From Ooceraea biroi (Eukaryota; Arthropoda; Insecta; Hymenoptera; Formicidae): 64,000 bases of DNA. The position numbers were made by a program, and so were the translations under genes. Below the pieces are notes generated by a model. It saw only the letters and a program-made list of their open reading frames with translations. It ran no database searches and was not told the origin of the DNA. Shown here piece by piece: positions 20,092 through 30,109 of the stretch. The stretch is taken from the NCBI RefSeq assembly GCF_003672135.1, contig NC_039514.1, positions 3,968,001 to 4,032,000 of the forward strand, in the 5' to 3' direction. The first letter of the stretch is position 1. Every line of letters starts with the position of its first letter.

Positions 20092-21729
20092 TGTTACGTC
20101 CAGGAGACTCCACGGTTCCTCGCTTCCATAGGGAAAACATAAAATAAAGGGAAGAAACAGATAAGAATTAATCCCCATTAGCGGGAAAACGACCGGACGA
20201 GTGTAGGAGGGGGCCAGGTGGACTGATTGTGATAGATATCAAGAAACGATATGTAAACCATAAGGCTCACAAAATTATTTCACACCCCCTTCCCCACCTG
20301 CGCTCGGCTGAAACGTTCGATAAGAGAAAAAAGAGGAAAAACCACCCGGAATCAATAGTTAATCACTAAACAAAGACCGCTTCTGATTCGGAAAGGCGGA
20401 GCGGGACTTGGGAATTGTCACTCGCTGACGGCAATAAAAAGTAATCCACCGATAAGGAACCCTGCCATACAGGGGCAGCTGTGAAATAGATTAAGGAAAC
20501 GTAAACATGGATTGTAATATGGATGATCAAGTGAAGGGTCTTCACAAGTCAAGTACCGGACTCTAATCCTTGGAAACGATAACGTAAATCTATCAGATAT
20601 TATAGTAATACAGAAGCAATGGACGCTTCATTAGAAACAATTTTATTGCCTTTTTCCGTTGTTCTTCTTTTCTGGGAAAAGAGTGACCCCCACTTACACT
20701 TTTTAGCCCTATGTAAAGGGAAGAATTTGGCCAGAGAGTCCTCTTTTATCTTCGGACACTCTGCAGTTTGCATAACGTAACGTTCTGCTCCCGTGATCGG
20801 GACACCAAGTATTAAGATAGAGTCAGTGTCAGATTCCACCCGAAGACTCTCTGGTTCGACTGGCTCCTTTCATCCTACTGAAGAAACACTCCATCCGAAA
20901 GGTCGGAACAGAATAAAAGTAAGCCTTTTTAATTATTTCATTTGATTACCCTCTAATCGTTTCGCGATTCCAGTAGAGCAATTGTCTATTCCGATTTATT
21001 TCTGTTTAAGTGGCCGATAATATTCACGGACCAACCGATTCCTCAGCAGATTCGGGTTATTCCTCATCGGCAGATTTGCTATCGTGCGACCAAACTGCAC
21101 CCCTCCCCGCGCCAGAAAATGTTTCTGTTCTATCATTTCAATTTAAATTGTAATTTTTTATTGGTAATCGTAAGAGTCGTAGGTATGTTTAAATCCGAAA
21201 TTCATTTTTCAAAATTATAATTATGTTCAACCCGCAACTCATTTCTTTTAGATTATAATCATTTTTAATTGTAAAACATATGTATTTCTGATGTTATTTC
21301 GACAAATATATTGTTTTTGTTTAATTAGTAAAAGCTAACAATAATTTCATTCAGTTAATTACCCTCGTTTCACCCTCATCCTTGACAGATCGTACGGGTC
21401 CTATCCTTGTGTAATAGGGATTAATTTTCCTTACCAAAAAAGGACCATCGAGTTGACCATCTCGAATAATAGGGTAAAATCGACTTCGGTCGTTGACCCG
21501 AAAATCGAGTGTCCGTTTCGAATAATAGAGTAAAATCGACTTGGTCGTTGACCTGAAAATCGAGGGACCGTTTCGAATAATAGGGTAAAGTCGACTTTGG
21601 TCGTTGACCCGAAAATCGAAACAAAATCGGTCAGCTCGAACACACGAGGTACTGCGGTTGTGTGCCTACGTACCTCGAGAGGCGTCTGGTTGCGCCCTTC
21701 CTCGAGCTCACGGAGCTCTGGACGTAACA
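20092..21729. mobile_element. Solo LTR, 1638 bp
   Basis: Begins TGTTACGTCCAGGAG and ends CTCTGGACGTAACA, the TG...CA form of an LTR, with ATGT duplicated on both sides (20088-20091, 21730-21733). No gag or pol lies inside. TGTTACGTCC termini recall Gypsy-type insect LTRs; this is from memory. It contains a period-59 tandem repeat at 21462-21620. It sits in the spacer of the P-like element, so it is the youngest level of the nest. Confidence 0.8.
21455..21620. repeat. Tandem repeat, about 59-bp unit, inside the solo LTR
   Basis: Three units of the form TTCGAATAATAGGGTAAAAT followed by CGAC..GGTCGTTGACCCGAAAATCGA. The minus-strand frames here are repeat artefacts. Confidence 0.75.
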
Positions 21730-21843
21730 ATGTGTTGCATGCAAAATTGAATCTTTCCTCAATTCTTACAGAAAACAGCGTCGAAAATAATAATGTTGAA
21801 GTTGCGGCAAGCACTTTTTCAATAACACTAACAAGTAGCATCA

Positions 21844-22240
21844 CTATTGATGACTTTTTTGAATGTTCATTGCTCTTTTATCATATCTTTGGTGATTGAC
21901 ATATTTTATTTTTAATTGCATTTGATGTGACTCACCTTCTTCTATTACTGGATTTGGGACAGCTATTGAAGGGATTGCTCCATGATGTAATCTTATTCTT
22001 TTATTCTTCATTCCAAAAGCGTTAGGATGGAAATGACGTGTACAAATAATGTCATTTTGATGCAAAAAATATGTAAGACCAAATTAAAACAAATTTTTCA
22101 TTCCACATAATCTCTTTTGCTTCACTCTCACTATAATATTAAACATACTTTTATAATGATTTTAATACTTACCGATGCAAAACAATTATATCACTTTCCT
22201 TATAATTACTGCACAAGTAGCACCTTCGACCCATTTTTCA
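21844..22240 (-). pseudogene. THAP domain exons, right arm (inverted copy)
   Basis: The same two exons as the left arm on the opposite strand, with a few changes (AIPSIAVPNP, KIKYVNHQ). Exon 1 lies at about 22240-22180 and exon 2 at about 22140-21855. Opposed transcripts would be complementary over some 600 bp. Confidence 0.65.
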
Positions 22241-22450
22241 TAAATGTCTTCAAAAAGAAGAATAAAATCAACCGATGTGATCGATACGAACCGTAATCCG
22301 TATGCATATTTTGGTTAGACGAGCAATTTCCAACTCATGCGCAAACGGGCCGAGGTGCACTATCTCTGAGAGACAGAAGTATTGTCTGCACCGTAATGTT
22401 GTTGCCCGCTCATCCTACGGTGCTAGCAATATAGTAGTATTATATATATG

Positions 22451-23104
22451 GTTCCACATGAATTATAGGAATTGGCAATTTAAAATCGATTAACTATTTG
22501 CACTTCATTGCTTTCTCGGCATAAAAAGAAGCAGTTTTTATATCAAATTATAACTGGAGATGAAAAATGGATCTACTATGATAATCCTAAACGTAGAAAG
22601 TCATGGATAAGTCCAGGCCAACTATCGACATCAACTCCGAAACGCAACATCCACGGAAGTAAGGTGTTATTGTGCATTGGGTGGGACATGAAGGGTGTTG
22701 TGTATTATGAATTGTTAAAACCGAATCAAACCGTCACTGCTGAGCGTTATCAGCAACAATTAAACGATCTGAATCGTGCTTTGAGCCAGAAACGTCCACT
22801 AATAGCGCAACGAAAACACAAAGTGATTTTGTTGCACGATAATGCTCGACCGCATGTGGCAAAAACTGTTAAGGATACATTATCGGCACTTAATTGAGAA
22901 GTCCTACCACACGCCGCGTATTCACCAGACTGTGCTCCTTCCGATTATCATTTATTCCGATCCATGCAGCACGGCCTTGCTGACCAGCACTTCACATCAT
23001 ATGAAGAAATTAAAAAATGGCTTGATAAGTGGATTGCCTCGAAGGACGAACATTTCTTTTATCGCGGAATTCACTTGTTACCCGAAAAGTGGGAAAAGTT
23101 ATAA
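22451..23104 (+). pseudogene. mariner transposase, C-terminal half
   Basis: Continues VPHEL with stops TAG and TAA in the first 12 codons, then runs open from about 22508. It has the DD34D triad: Asp in IITGDEKWIYYDN, Asp in ILLHDNARPHVAK, Asp in YSPDCAPSDYHLF. A TGA at about 22895-22897 interrupts the frame at the Trp position that precedes EVLPHAAYSPD; afterwards the frame continues to TAA at 23102-23104. Besides the transposon insertion it is therefore inactivated by at least three nonsense changes. Confidence 0.88.
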
Positions 23105-23396
23105 CTAACAATGGAAAATATTTTGAATAAAATATAATTTAACGTCTTTCTACAATAAACGTGTTTTTTTTTGCAAAAAATCCCTCAAAATTAACCGGAA
23201 CACCTAATAATTTCCCACTCGTTAATATAAATACAACATAACATACGTGTTATGTAACAATTACATTGTTGAGTGGGAAATTATAACTAACATGTATATT
23301 ACTGTTACTTTGTGTTTGCTGGGCGAATTTTGTCATCAAAATGATACTATAAAAATAAGGGAAGGCATTTTTTAAATTGTTTTACCTAATATACGA

Positions 23397-23930
23397 GGTG
23401 TAGCTATAAAATAACCGGACTGATTTTTTTTACCGCTTACCTGGGGCCCTGGCAACAACTAGCAGGGTCCTATATTAATCTGTGTTCTTTTCTCTCCCCA
23501 CCGTCCAAATTGCAAGGTCGTGCGACGTTCAGTACGACAGTAACCTTTGTTCGAAGCGGACCGTGTACCTGAGCTCTGCCGGAATTATGTTGAGTGTGAA
23601 AGGAGAGCAGCGCGTCAACGTAAAATTCCTTGTTAAATTTGGGAAATCCGCTACAGAAACGTGCAATTTGTTAAAGGAAGTTTATGGTGATGAGTGTTTA
23701 TCTCATACTTAAGTGTTCGAGTAGTTTAAAAAATTTAAGGAGGTGAGGGAAGAGATTGAAGACGATCCGCGTCCCGGTCGTCCTCGCACATCGAAAACAG
23801 ACGGTAACATTGAAAAAGTGAGTGAAATTGCTCGAATACTCAGGCATCGACTTTTTCGACCACTTCTGATCATCGAGGAATATCTTTGGCCTTTATACGA
23901 TCGAATAATCTGTGACTCTGAACTATAATT
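23397..23930 (+). pseudogene. Second mariner, N-terminal fragment
   Basis: A left end of mariner type (TACGAGGTGTAGCTATAAAA) is followed by a transposase start at ATG 23587: MLSVKGEQRVNVKFLVKFGKS, then LLKEVYGDECLSHT, two stops within VFE-stop-FKKFKE, then EIEDDPRPGRPRTSKTDGNI. This is the paired helix-turn-helix region of an irritans/mellifera-type mariner and differs from the element at 18954. Sequence after about 23870 no longer matches and the catalytic half is missing. Confidence 0.75.
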
Positions 23931-24485
23931 TAAATCAAATTTCCTACAATATCATGTCGCAGTATGATAAAAAACCATTTTTTGGATTGTATACTTATTT
24001 TCAGTAAAAGTATATGAAATATGGAAACTTAAAATATGGAAAGTAAAAGCAGCGAATATTCATTATTATTACCTAAAATATAATTGAAACTTTTTATATC
24101 TCTATCTATCTATCTCTCTATCTAGAAATAATCTCTTCAACATAATTTTGTAGTCGTGAAACTCTCCTCTGACGCACCGTCTTTAAATTATAAAATGCAT
24201 CCAACTCTTGTTCGCTATCAGATAATGATGATGACTCTATTCAGTTCTTTATAACAAGTGTGAGAAGATTTATTATTCCTCTTCGATTCATGTTTGCATT
24301 ATTTGCCATTATATCTGCAATACCTATTGTAATATTTTTACCCTAGACTGCATTCGGGGAGCTTACTATTGCTGTTAACTCCTCGAATGTCTCTTCGAAT
24401 GCAGCTTGATCTTGAAGCTTATTTTAGATGATTGTGGCTATTGTCTAAAGCAGCACTTCTCAACCAGTGTTACATATATGAGTAT
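23931..24485. other. No gene seen
   Basis: AT-rich, with a TCTA microsatellite near 24100-24125. No supported frame. Confidence 0.6.
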
Positions 24486-24494
24486 TAGACAGAT

Positions 24495-25727
24495 GAGTGG
24501 CACCTGTTTAGCCACGTTGATATTGACCACGGTCCCGATTGACCACGTTCCAATTAACCACGTTGATATTGACCACGTTGCGATTGACCACAGTCCCGAA
24601 TGACCACGGTCCCGATTGACCACGTTAATATTGGCCATGGTCCCGATTGACCACGGTCCCGATTGACCACAGTCCCCATTGACCACGGTCCCCATTGATC
24701 ACAGTCCCGATCGACCACGTTGATAATGGCCACGGTCCCGATTGACCAAGTTAATATTGGTCACGATCCCGATTGACCACACATTGGAAATTAAAAACAT
24801 GCATGTGTTTTATGGGGTGGCCTCTATTTGCACACGGAACGATTGCACACCGCACGATTGCACACGTAATATTGCACACGTTGTATTGCACACTGTTCTA
24901 CTGCACACAACACGATTGTACACCGCACGATCGGACCACCGCACGATTGCACATGCACATTGCACGAGTGGACACCGCACTATTAGACACTGCACGATTG
25001 GACACCAATTTACAACCGATGATATTCAATAAGAGCCAGCGCGTATGGTCAAAGAGGTCTGTTTTTGACTTCATGTCATTGAACCTATGTGGAATCGTAC
25101 GATGACTTGACAGTGTTTGCGTGAGGCGGGTAATGAAAGTGGAAGGGCTTCGCCTTCGGCGAAGCACCTTCCACCTGCACCCCCGCCGAAAAAAAATATA
25201 AATATACTTCCGATAACCGATAACCGATAAACAAACTTCAAGGGGCCTACCCCGCCCGCGGTGGACCTCGATTAGCGTGGAATATTCAAGGTACGGACCT
25301 CGTTGAACCTATGCGGAATCATTTACTGATAATTAAAAATTTTTCGTTCATACAGTTTTATTAAACAATCGTGCAGTTTCTAATAGTGCGGTGTACAATC
25401 GTGCAATGTGCGTGTGCAATCGTGCGGTGTACAATCGTGCTGTGTACAATTGTGCTGTGTGCAATAAAACAGTGTGCAATACAACGTGTGCAATATTACG
25501 TGTGCAATCGTGCGGTGTGCAATCGTTCCGTGTGCAAACGCCCGTTCTGATTTCTGATTTCCAAGGTGTGGTCAATCGGGATCGTGGCCAATGTCAATGT
25601 GGTCAATCGGGATCGTGATCAATCGGGACCGTGGTCAATCGGGACTGTGGTCAATTGCAACGTGATCAATCGGAACGTGGTCAATCGGACTGTGGTCAAT
25701 ATCAACGTGGCCAAACGGGACGCTTCC
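24495..25727. mobile_element. Foldback-type element with satellite arms and 9-bp target duplication
   Basis: TAGACAGAT flanks both ends (24486-24494, 25728-25736). Each arm has an outer array of GACCACGGTCCCGATT-type units (24509-24780; complement 25566-25724) and an inner array of GATTGCACACCGCAC-type units (24828-25010; complement 25370-25546). The centre (25020-25365) holds a strong hairpin GGGCTTCGCCTTCGGCGAAGC and GATAACC repeats. Long arms made of short direct repeats plus a 9-bp duplication are hallmarks of Foldback/MULE-related elements. Several arm frames are artefacts. Confidence 0.8.
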
Positions 25728-25736
25728 TAGACAGAT

Positions 25737-26257
25737 ACTTTTTTGTTTATAATATATGTAATATAATTATATGTGAATATATTTTTGGCCTAACATGTTT
25801 TAATACATATAAATATTTTAATTGACGGTATGGAAACGTTTGAATTTTGGTTTTAATGGTACGCGTTTATATTAAGGTTGAAAACTGCTGATGCAATATT
25901 AATACAATAATTACACTACATAATGAAAGTTTGAATATTTATAGAATTAAATAGACTATAATGTTTAAATCTTTTATTGCCGTTACCACACTATTGTATT
26001 GAATTAGAAGAATACTTGAAATGTTCACTGTACATTGAACTTCAAGAATAAATTGTCATATTACTCTTAGTAATCAATAAGAAGACAAGGATTATCAAAA
26101 ATTGCCAGAAATTAAAGCCTAATTATTTTTAACGAAATCTTGAGATAATTTAGATTTAAAAACAAACCATAATTTAATCAATACTTATTACAGTCCACCA
26201 TAATTTAATCATTACTTATTACTTAGTAGTAAATCCTTTGCATCTTATTTATTGCAG
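25737..26257. other. Intergenic or intron, no feature recognised
   Basis: AT-rich. Ends in a good acceptor (TTATTTATTGCAG, 26245-26257) for the exon below, with a short direct repeat (CCACCATAATTTAATCA, twice, about 26160-26215). Confidence 0.5.
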
Positions 26258-26420
26258 TAACGAATCCACCACGATTTCCAAATTTCCATCGTCGTTCACC
26301 AACTGAACAAAGAAAACGAAGAGAACAATGGAAAATACAACAAGAACAAGAAAGAAAACATGAAAAACTAAAGCAAAAGAAGATATTAGAATACGAGAGG
26401 AAGCGTGCTGAAACTTCGAA
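26258..26420 (+). CDS. Internal exon of an unrecognised gene, basic coiled coil
   Basis: Bounded by acceptor TTATTTATTGCAG and donor GAA|GTAAGTAG. The open frame gives TNPPRFPNFHRRSPTEQRKR and then a highly charged helix (EQERKHEKLKQKKILEYERK). Composition and clean splice sites look like a genuine host exon. The charged repeat-free helix recalls nuclear RS or coiled-coil proteins, but I cannot name the family. The next exon was not found in the 1 kb downstream, where a MITE begins at 26461. Confidence 0.5.
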
Positions 26421-26460
26421 GTAAGTAGCTAAAGAAAAATCTTCTTATCGTAGTCGATGT

Positions 26461-26657
26461 AGGGCAACATATTATGAAACTGTTCGGAAACGATTCCGAT
26501 CGGAATGATTCCGTTTTTCCTTTCTTTCCTGTTCTTCCCTTTGACATTTGTCCCTTTCTTCCCTGTTCTTCCCTTTCTTTTTTCTAGGGAAAAATGTGGG
26601 GAAAACGGAATTATTCCGATCGTAATCGTTTCCGAACAGTTTCATAATATGTGCCCT
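26461..26657. repeat. MITE with about 57-bp terminal inverted repeats
   Basis: Ends AGGGCAACATATTATGAAAC and its near complement GTTTCATAATATGTGCCCT; the pairing runs through GGAAACGATTCCGATCGGAA to GGAATGATTCCG. The loop is pyrimidine-rich (CTTTCTTCCC). Confidence 0.85.
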
Positions 26658-27500
26658 GAAGTAGTAATAGATCTCCCTCGCACTCTTGGCATAGAGAAAA
26701 ATCTACATCAAGTATCCCCAAATCTGATACTATGTTTGAAAAGTCAAGTGTTAGGCGTATTGCTATTCATGTTTGAAAAGTGAGGCATACGTATCCTTAG
26801 TAACACAACTTTATTGGAGCAATATTGGTTAACAATATACATCCAATTTTTTATATTGGACATAGATTAATTTCTTATATTGGTCCAAGTAATCTGTTTT
26901 TTAGTCAATACTTAATTTGATTAAATGGGCAAATATAATGACTTCAGATTGCTTGCGGCGTGCGTGAACGTTCTATTTATTAATAGAAAATGACTTCACT
27001 TAATTTATTGCAAAATTATTTATAAATAACCCAAGAGATATTTATATGTATATTTAGTGTGTAAATACTGAAAGTGCTAAAAATATATTTAATAGTATCA
27101 GTATACAGTGGAACATTGTGATTGGTGCGTATGTAAGATAGAGGTCAAGCACAAAAAACATCTGTTGCATTTATTGTATAAATATTAAAAATACCTTTAA
27201 AAATAGTATAACAATTATCTGATTAACTGAAATATCACATTTAAAGCACTTTTATCTATAAGAAGTGAATTGAGAATAGGAGTCCATATGTTTCAAACTG
27301 CCGCTTGGCTGACATGCGCAAAGCTTACTTCCATAAACTAGCAGAGAGAGAAGTACTGAAAAGCATGCTTTCTCTGTCCAACCTCCTCCCGACACTATTT
27401 CTGTATAGAAACTATAGGTAATGGTCAGTCCATATCTATAAGGTCTATGGTATATACATGTGTGTGTGTATGTGGTGTGTGTGTGTACATATATGTATGT
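26658..27500. other. No gene seen
   Basis: AT-rich; a short GT tract at about 27455-27485 precedes the next palindrome. Confidence 0.6.
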
Positions 27501-27645
27501 ATATAGCCAGATAGCAGAGAGAGTTCAAAAAGAATTCACTTGTATGTCACCAATTCTATGAATTCTTTTTGCATCTGAAAATAAACTCAGAATTGGTGAC
27601 ATACAAGTGAATTCTTTTTGAACTCTCTCTGCTATCTGGCTATAT
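27501..27645. repeat. 145-bp hairpin, 57-bp arms
   Basis: 27501-27557 and 27589-27645 are reverse complements with no visible mismatch; the loop is 31 bases. Ends ATATAGCCAGATAGC and GCTATCTGGCTATAT. A foldback MITE is likely. Confidence 0.9.
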
Positions 27646-27789
27646 GTAATAATATTAAAAAAATTGATAAGTACCCAAGTATCTTGCTATGCATTGTGTA
27701 CCAGTTGAGAAGTTGCTCTCCTATTGTCTAAGTTACAGGTGGCTGTTAAATATTCAATTAACTTTTTTGTATTATTAATTGACATTTCT

Positions 27790-28046
27790 TAACTTACCAT
27801 TTTCTTGAAGAATATCGGGGTTTTTAATTTTTCTTCAAATTCTAATAAATCTTCAGTCTGAAGAGATGTAAACTCCTCTTCATTTTCTTCATTTCTTTTG
27901 TTTTCTTTATTTTCAAGTTTACTTATTCGATCACCCAAATTTTGTGTTCTTCTTAGTAAAATCAGCATGCTTTTGACCATAAATTTCTTAAAATAATCCA
28001 GAAAAAGTAATGCTTTCTTAACATTATTTTTTAAATAGAAATGCAT
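27790..28046 (-). CDS. Exon resembling DUF4806-type transposon-associated proteins
   Basis: The minus frame reads LFLDYFKKFMVKSMLILLRR, then a charged stretch (ENKENKRNEENEEEF), then SLQTEDLLEFEEKLKTPIFF and a GTAAGTTAAG donor at about 27799. The helix plus T-x2-DL-x2-FE-x2-L pattern is what I know from DUF4806 proteins, which are common next to DNA transposons in ants. No clear acceptor or start codon upstream before the repeat at 28074 starts. Function unknown. Confidence 0.4.
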
Positions 28047-28073
28047 ACGCGCACGTTATATGATGTTGTACAA

Positions 28074-28860
28074 TCAAGAGACACGGTAGTGTCTCGTGCC
28101 GAGTATACGCGCAGCGAGACCGCACCGTGACACTATTGCGCGAAGCGACGCTTTCGCAGACACTCCGATTATCAGATCTCAATAACCGCTGAACGGATCA
28201 AGATCAGAGTAGGCTCAATGGATAGCTTGGGTCCGATTTGTATAAGAAAAGTGTTTTCATTTTTCTTCTACGTGTCCTACGAGCGGAGATATTGCGATGC
28301 AAAAGTCGAATATGGTGATTTCACGCTTAAGATGCTCCGTTTTCTCCTCCTGCGTAAAGTGAGGGCAAGAGGGGCTCACGGAAAGGTGAGGAAAAATGTA
28401 CAGTTCGGTAGTTTCGACGCTAGATGGCTCGAGATGACTCGTAAGTGTAGAGTCGATAATGTTAACTTCAGTATCGATCAAACTTCATTTTATCGATCAA
28501 AATTCATTATCGTTACATTTCGAACTTTGCATCACAATGGCTGCGTTCGGCAGAAAAAGCTGCTTTGCAATCGTTGTAAAATTCGTGAATCTGATTGGCG
28601 TATGCGCTTAATTTTAATTGAATCTAAAAGCATACGCCAATCATATTCACGAATTTTACAACGGTTGCAAAGCAGCTTTTTCTGCCGAACGCAGCCAATA
28701 TCTCCGCTTGTAGGACACGTAGAAGAAAAATGAAAACACTTTTCTTATACAACTCGAACCCAAACTATCCATTGAGCCTACTTAGAAGTTTGGATCCGCC
28801 GTTATTCAGATCTGATAATCGAGGGGTCTCTCGAAACCGTTGTAATCCTAACTTCATTAT
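28074..28860. mobile_element. Repeat family A, copy 2 (composite with inverted right part)
   Basis: Starts ATCAAGAGACACGGTAGTG like copies 1 and 3. Block 28226-28300 (GGTCCGATTTGTATAAG ... TCCTACGAGCGGAGAT) reappears inverted at 28690-28775, so the copy is folded on itself. The 171-codon frame through it is an artefact because the same sequence in copies 1 and 3 is not open. Confidence 0.7.
28538..28698. repeat. Nested hairpin in repeat family A
   Basis: GGCTGCGTTCGGCAGAAAAA at 28541 pairs with TTTTTCTGCCGAACGCAGCC ending near 28697, and pairing continues through GCTGCTTTGCAA and GCATACGCCAATCA with a short AT loop. Confidence 0.85.
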
Positions 28861-29146
28861 CGATGTGTAATTTGTTCATGAATGTTCATGAATATAGTTA
28901 AAAGAATCAGAGCATAGAGATAGTGGAAGTGGAAATATAATTAAATACGCAATTAATGTTAATACTGTTATTTTTACGTAACGTATACGATATAATGGAC
29001 AATACTATGGATAGGTATCACATGTATAATGGACAATACTATATGGATAGGTATCATTGTGTACAATAAAATTTACTAAACGAAATAAAAAACGACGGGG
29101 GTAAATTCTGTTTTCTTGCATATATTGACTTCTGTGCATAAATATA

Positions 29147-29906
29147 CTTAATATAATTTTATATTTTATAAACATGTAAGTTAATACTTTTAAAAACCTT
29201 GACTGACAGGACTATCTATGGCTTTCATCTCCTCATATATTATAAAAAAGAATAACATACTTCACACTACAAAATGTGTGAAATCACAACAAAATTACCT
29301 TTTTAAAAAAAGGTACAATTTTTGATTCGGTTTAGCAGCGCCAAGTATTTTGAAAAGAACACTTATTTGTATTAATAAATATATTTCTATGTATTAAAAT
29401 ATTTATTCGTATAAAAATATCTGCTTAATATTATTATGTCCTTTATTTTTTAATATCAAAGGCTAGTATTCATAGTCCATTCTTATTTCCAGACGATCTG
29501 AAGTAATGTCTTAAGATGCTAATACGACTGTGTGATTGGTTTCAAATATCTTATGATTGTACCTAAGATAGTCTTAAATCAGAATCAACAATGAATATCG
29601 GCCAAAGAGTGATAATAAAGTAATAGATTTTCTGGTTTGCATAAATACCACCTATTGTAGTTGGCGCAATTTGTTCATATCATCAGTTTTGTAGTCCTTT
29701 TTTGAAAGAACTTCAGGCGCGTATACTTGGCGCTTTTTTTGTACCTTTTTTTAAAAAGGTAATTTTGTTGTGATTTCACACATTTTGTAGTGTGAAGTAT
29801 GTTATTCTTTTTTATAATATATGAGGAGATAAAAGCCATAGTCCTGTCAGTCAAGGTTTTTAAAAGTATTAACTTACATGTTTATAAAATATAAAATTAT
29901 ATTAAG
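29147..29906. mobile_element. TIR element with about 165-bp arms
   Basis: 29147-29316 and 29741-29906 are reverse complements with few mismatches, ending CTTAATATAATTTTATA and its complement. The interior carries a copy of repeat family B (TTCGGTTTAGCAGCGCCAAG). Confidence 0.8.
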
Positions 29907-30109
29907 GGTAAATATGCCGATTAGGGGAGCCAGCCCCAATGACCTTGACCTTGACATATATTGTCAAGGTCGCTCTCCTGAATGACCTTCAAAAAGTTTT
30001 AGCCGTCGCTCGTTGTTTACTAAAAAGTTATTAACAAAAGAAGTTTCGACAGTATAGCAGTTATTTTGAATATTGAAAGCCCAAACAGTTAAATATAAAG
30101 TATCTCCGC

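Larger units (their letters stand above)
19482..22450. mobile_element. P-element-like inverted derivative with duplicated THAP exons
   Basis: Inserted in the mariner with an 8-bp duplication GTTCCACA (19474-19481 and 22451-22458); 8 bp is the P-element size. The ends are CATATATATAATACTAC and its complement. The arms (19482-20082 and about 21855-22450) are reverse complements about 98 percent alike by eye. Both carry the 5' part of a THAP-domain gene. Between them is a unique spacer that received a solo LTR. The catalytic domain is absent, so it is non-autonomous. Confidence 0.85.
18954..23207 (+). mobile_element. mariner element, split by a P-like element
   Basis: Terminal inverted repeats TTAGGTGTTTTCCGGTTA at the left and its near complement at the right (TTAACCGGAACACCTAA), with TA duplicated at 18952-18953 and 23208-23209. 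It encodes a mariner transposase on the plus strand in two pieces (19126-19481 and 22451-23104). Without the internal insertion it would be about 1.28 kb, the usual mariner length. Confidence 0.9.
18909..23326. mobile_element. Palindromic element (outermost of a four-level nest)
   Basis: Left arm TCGCCCAGCAAACACAAAG (18909 on) and right arm ending CTTTGTGTTTGCTGGGCGA (23326) are reverse complements through ATACATGTTAGTTATA, where the mariner interrupts. The rest of the hairpin lies at 23208-23290 (TTTCCCACTCGTTAAT with GAGTGGGAAA). Without the mariner it is about 160-165 bp. ATTT flanks both ends (18905-18908, 23327-23330), a possible 4-bp target duplication. Confidence 0.8.

Noticed and set aside
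24495..25727. CRISPR-like array
   Set aside because: Units are contiguous with no unique spacers, mirrored on both arms, and the context is a eukaryotic foldback element.
28218..28733. 171-codon plus frame
   Set aside because: Runs through repeat family A and its nested hairpin; the same sequence in the other two copies is not open.
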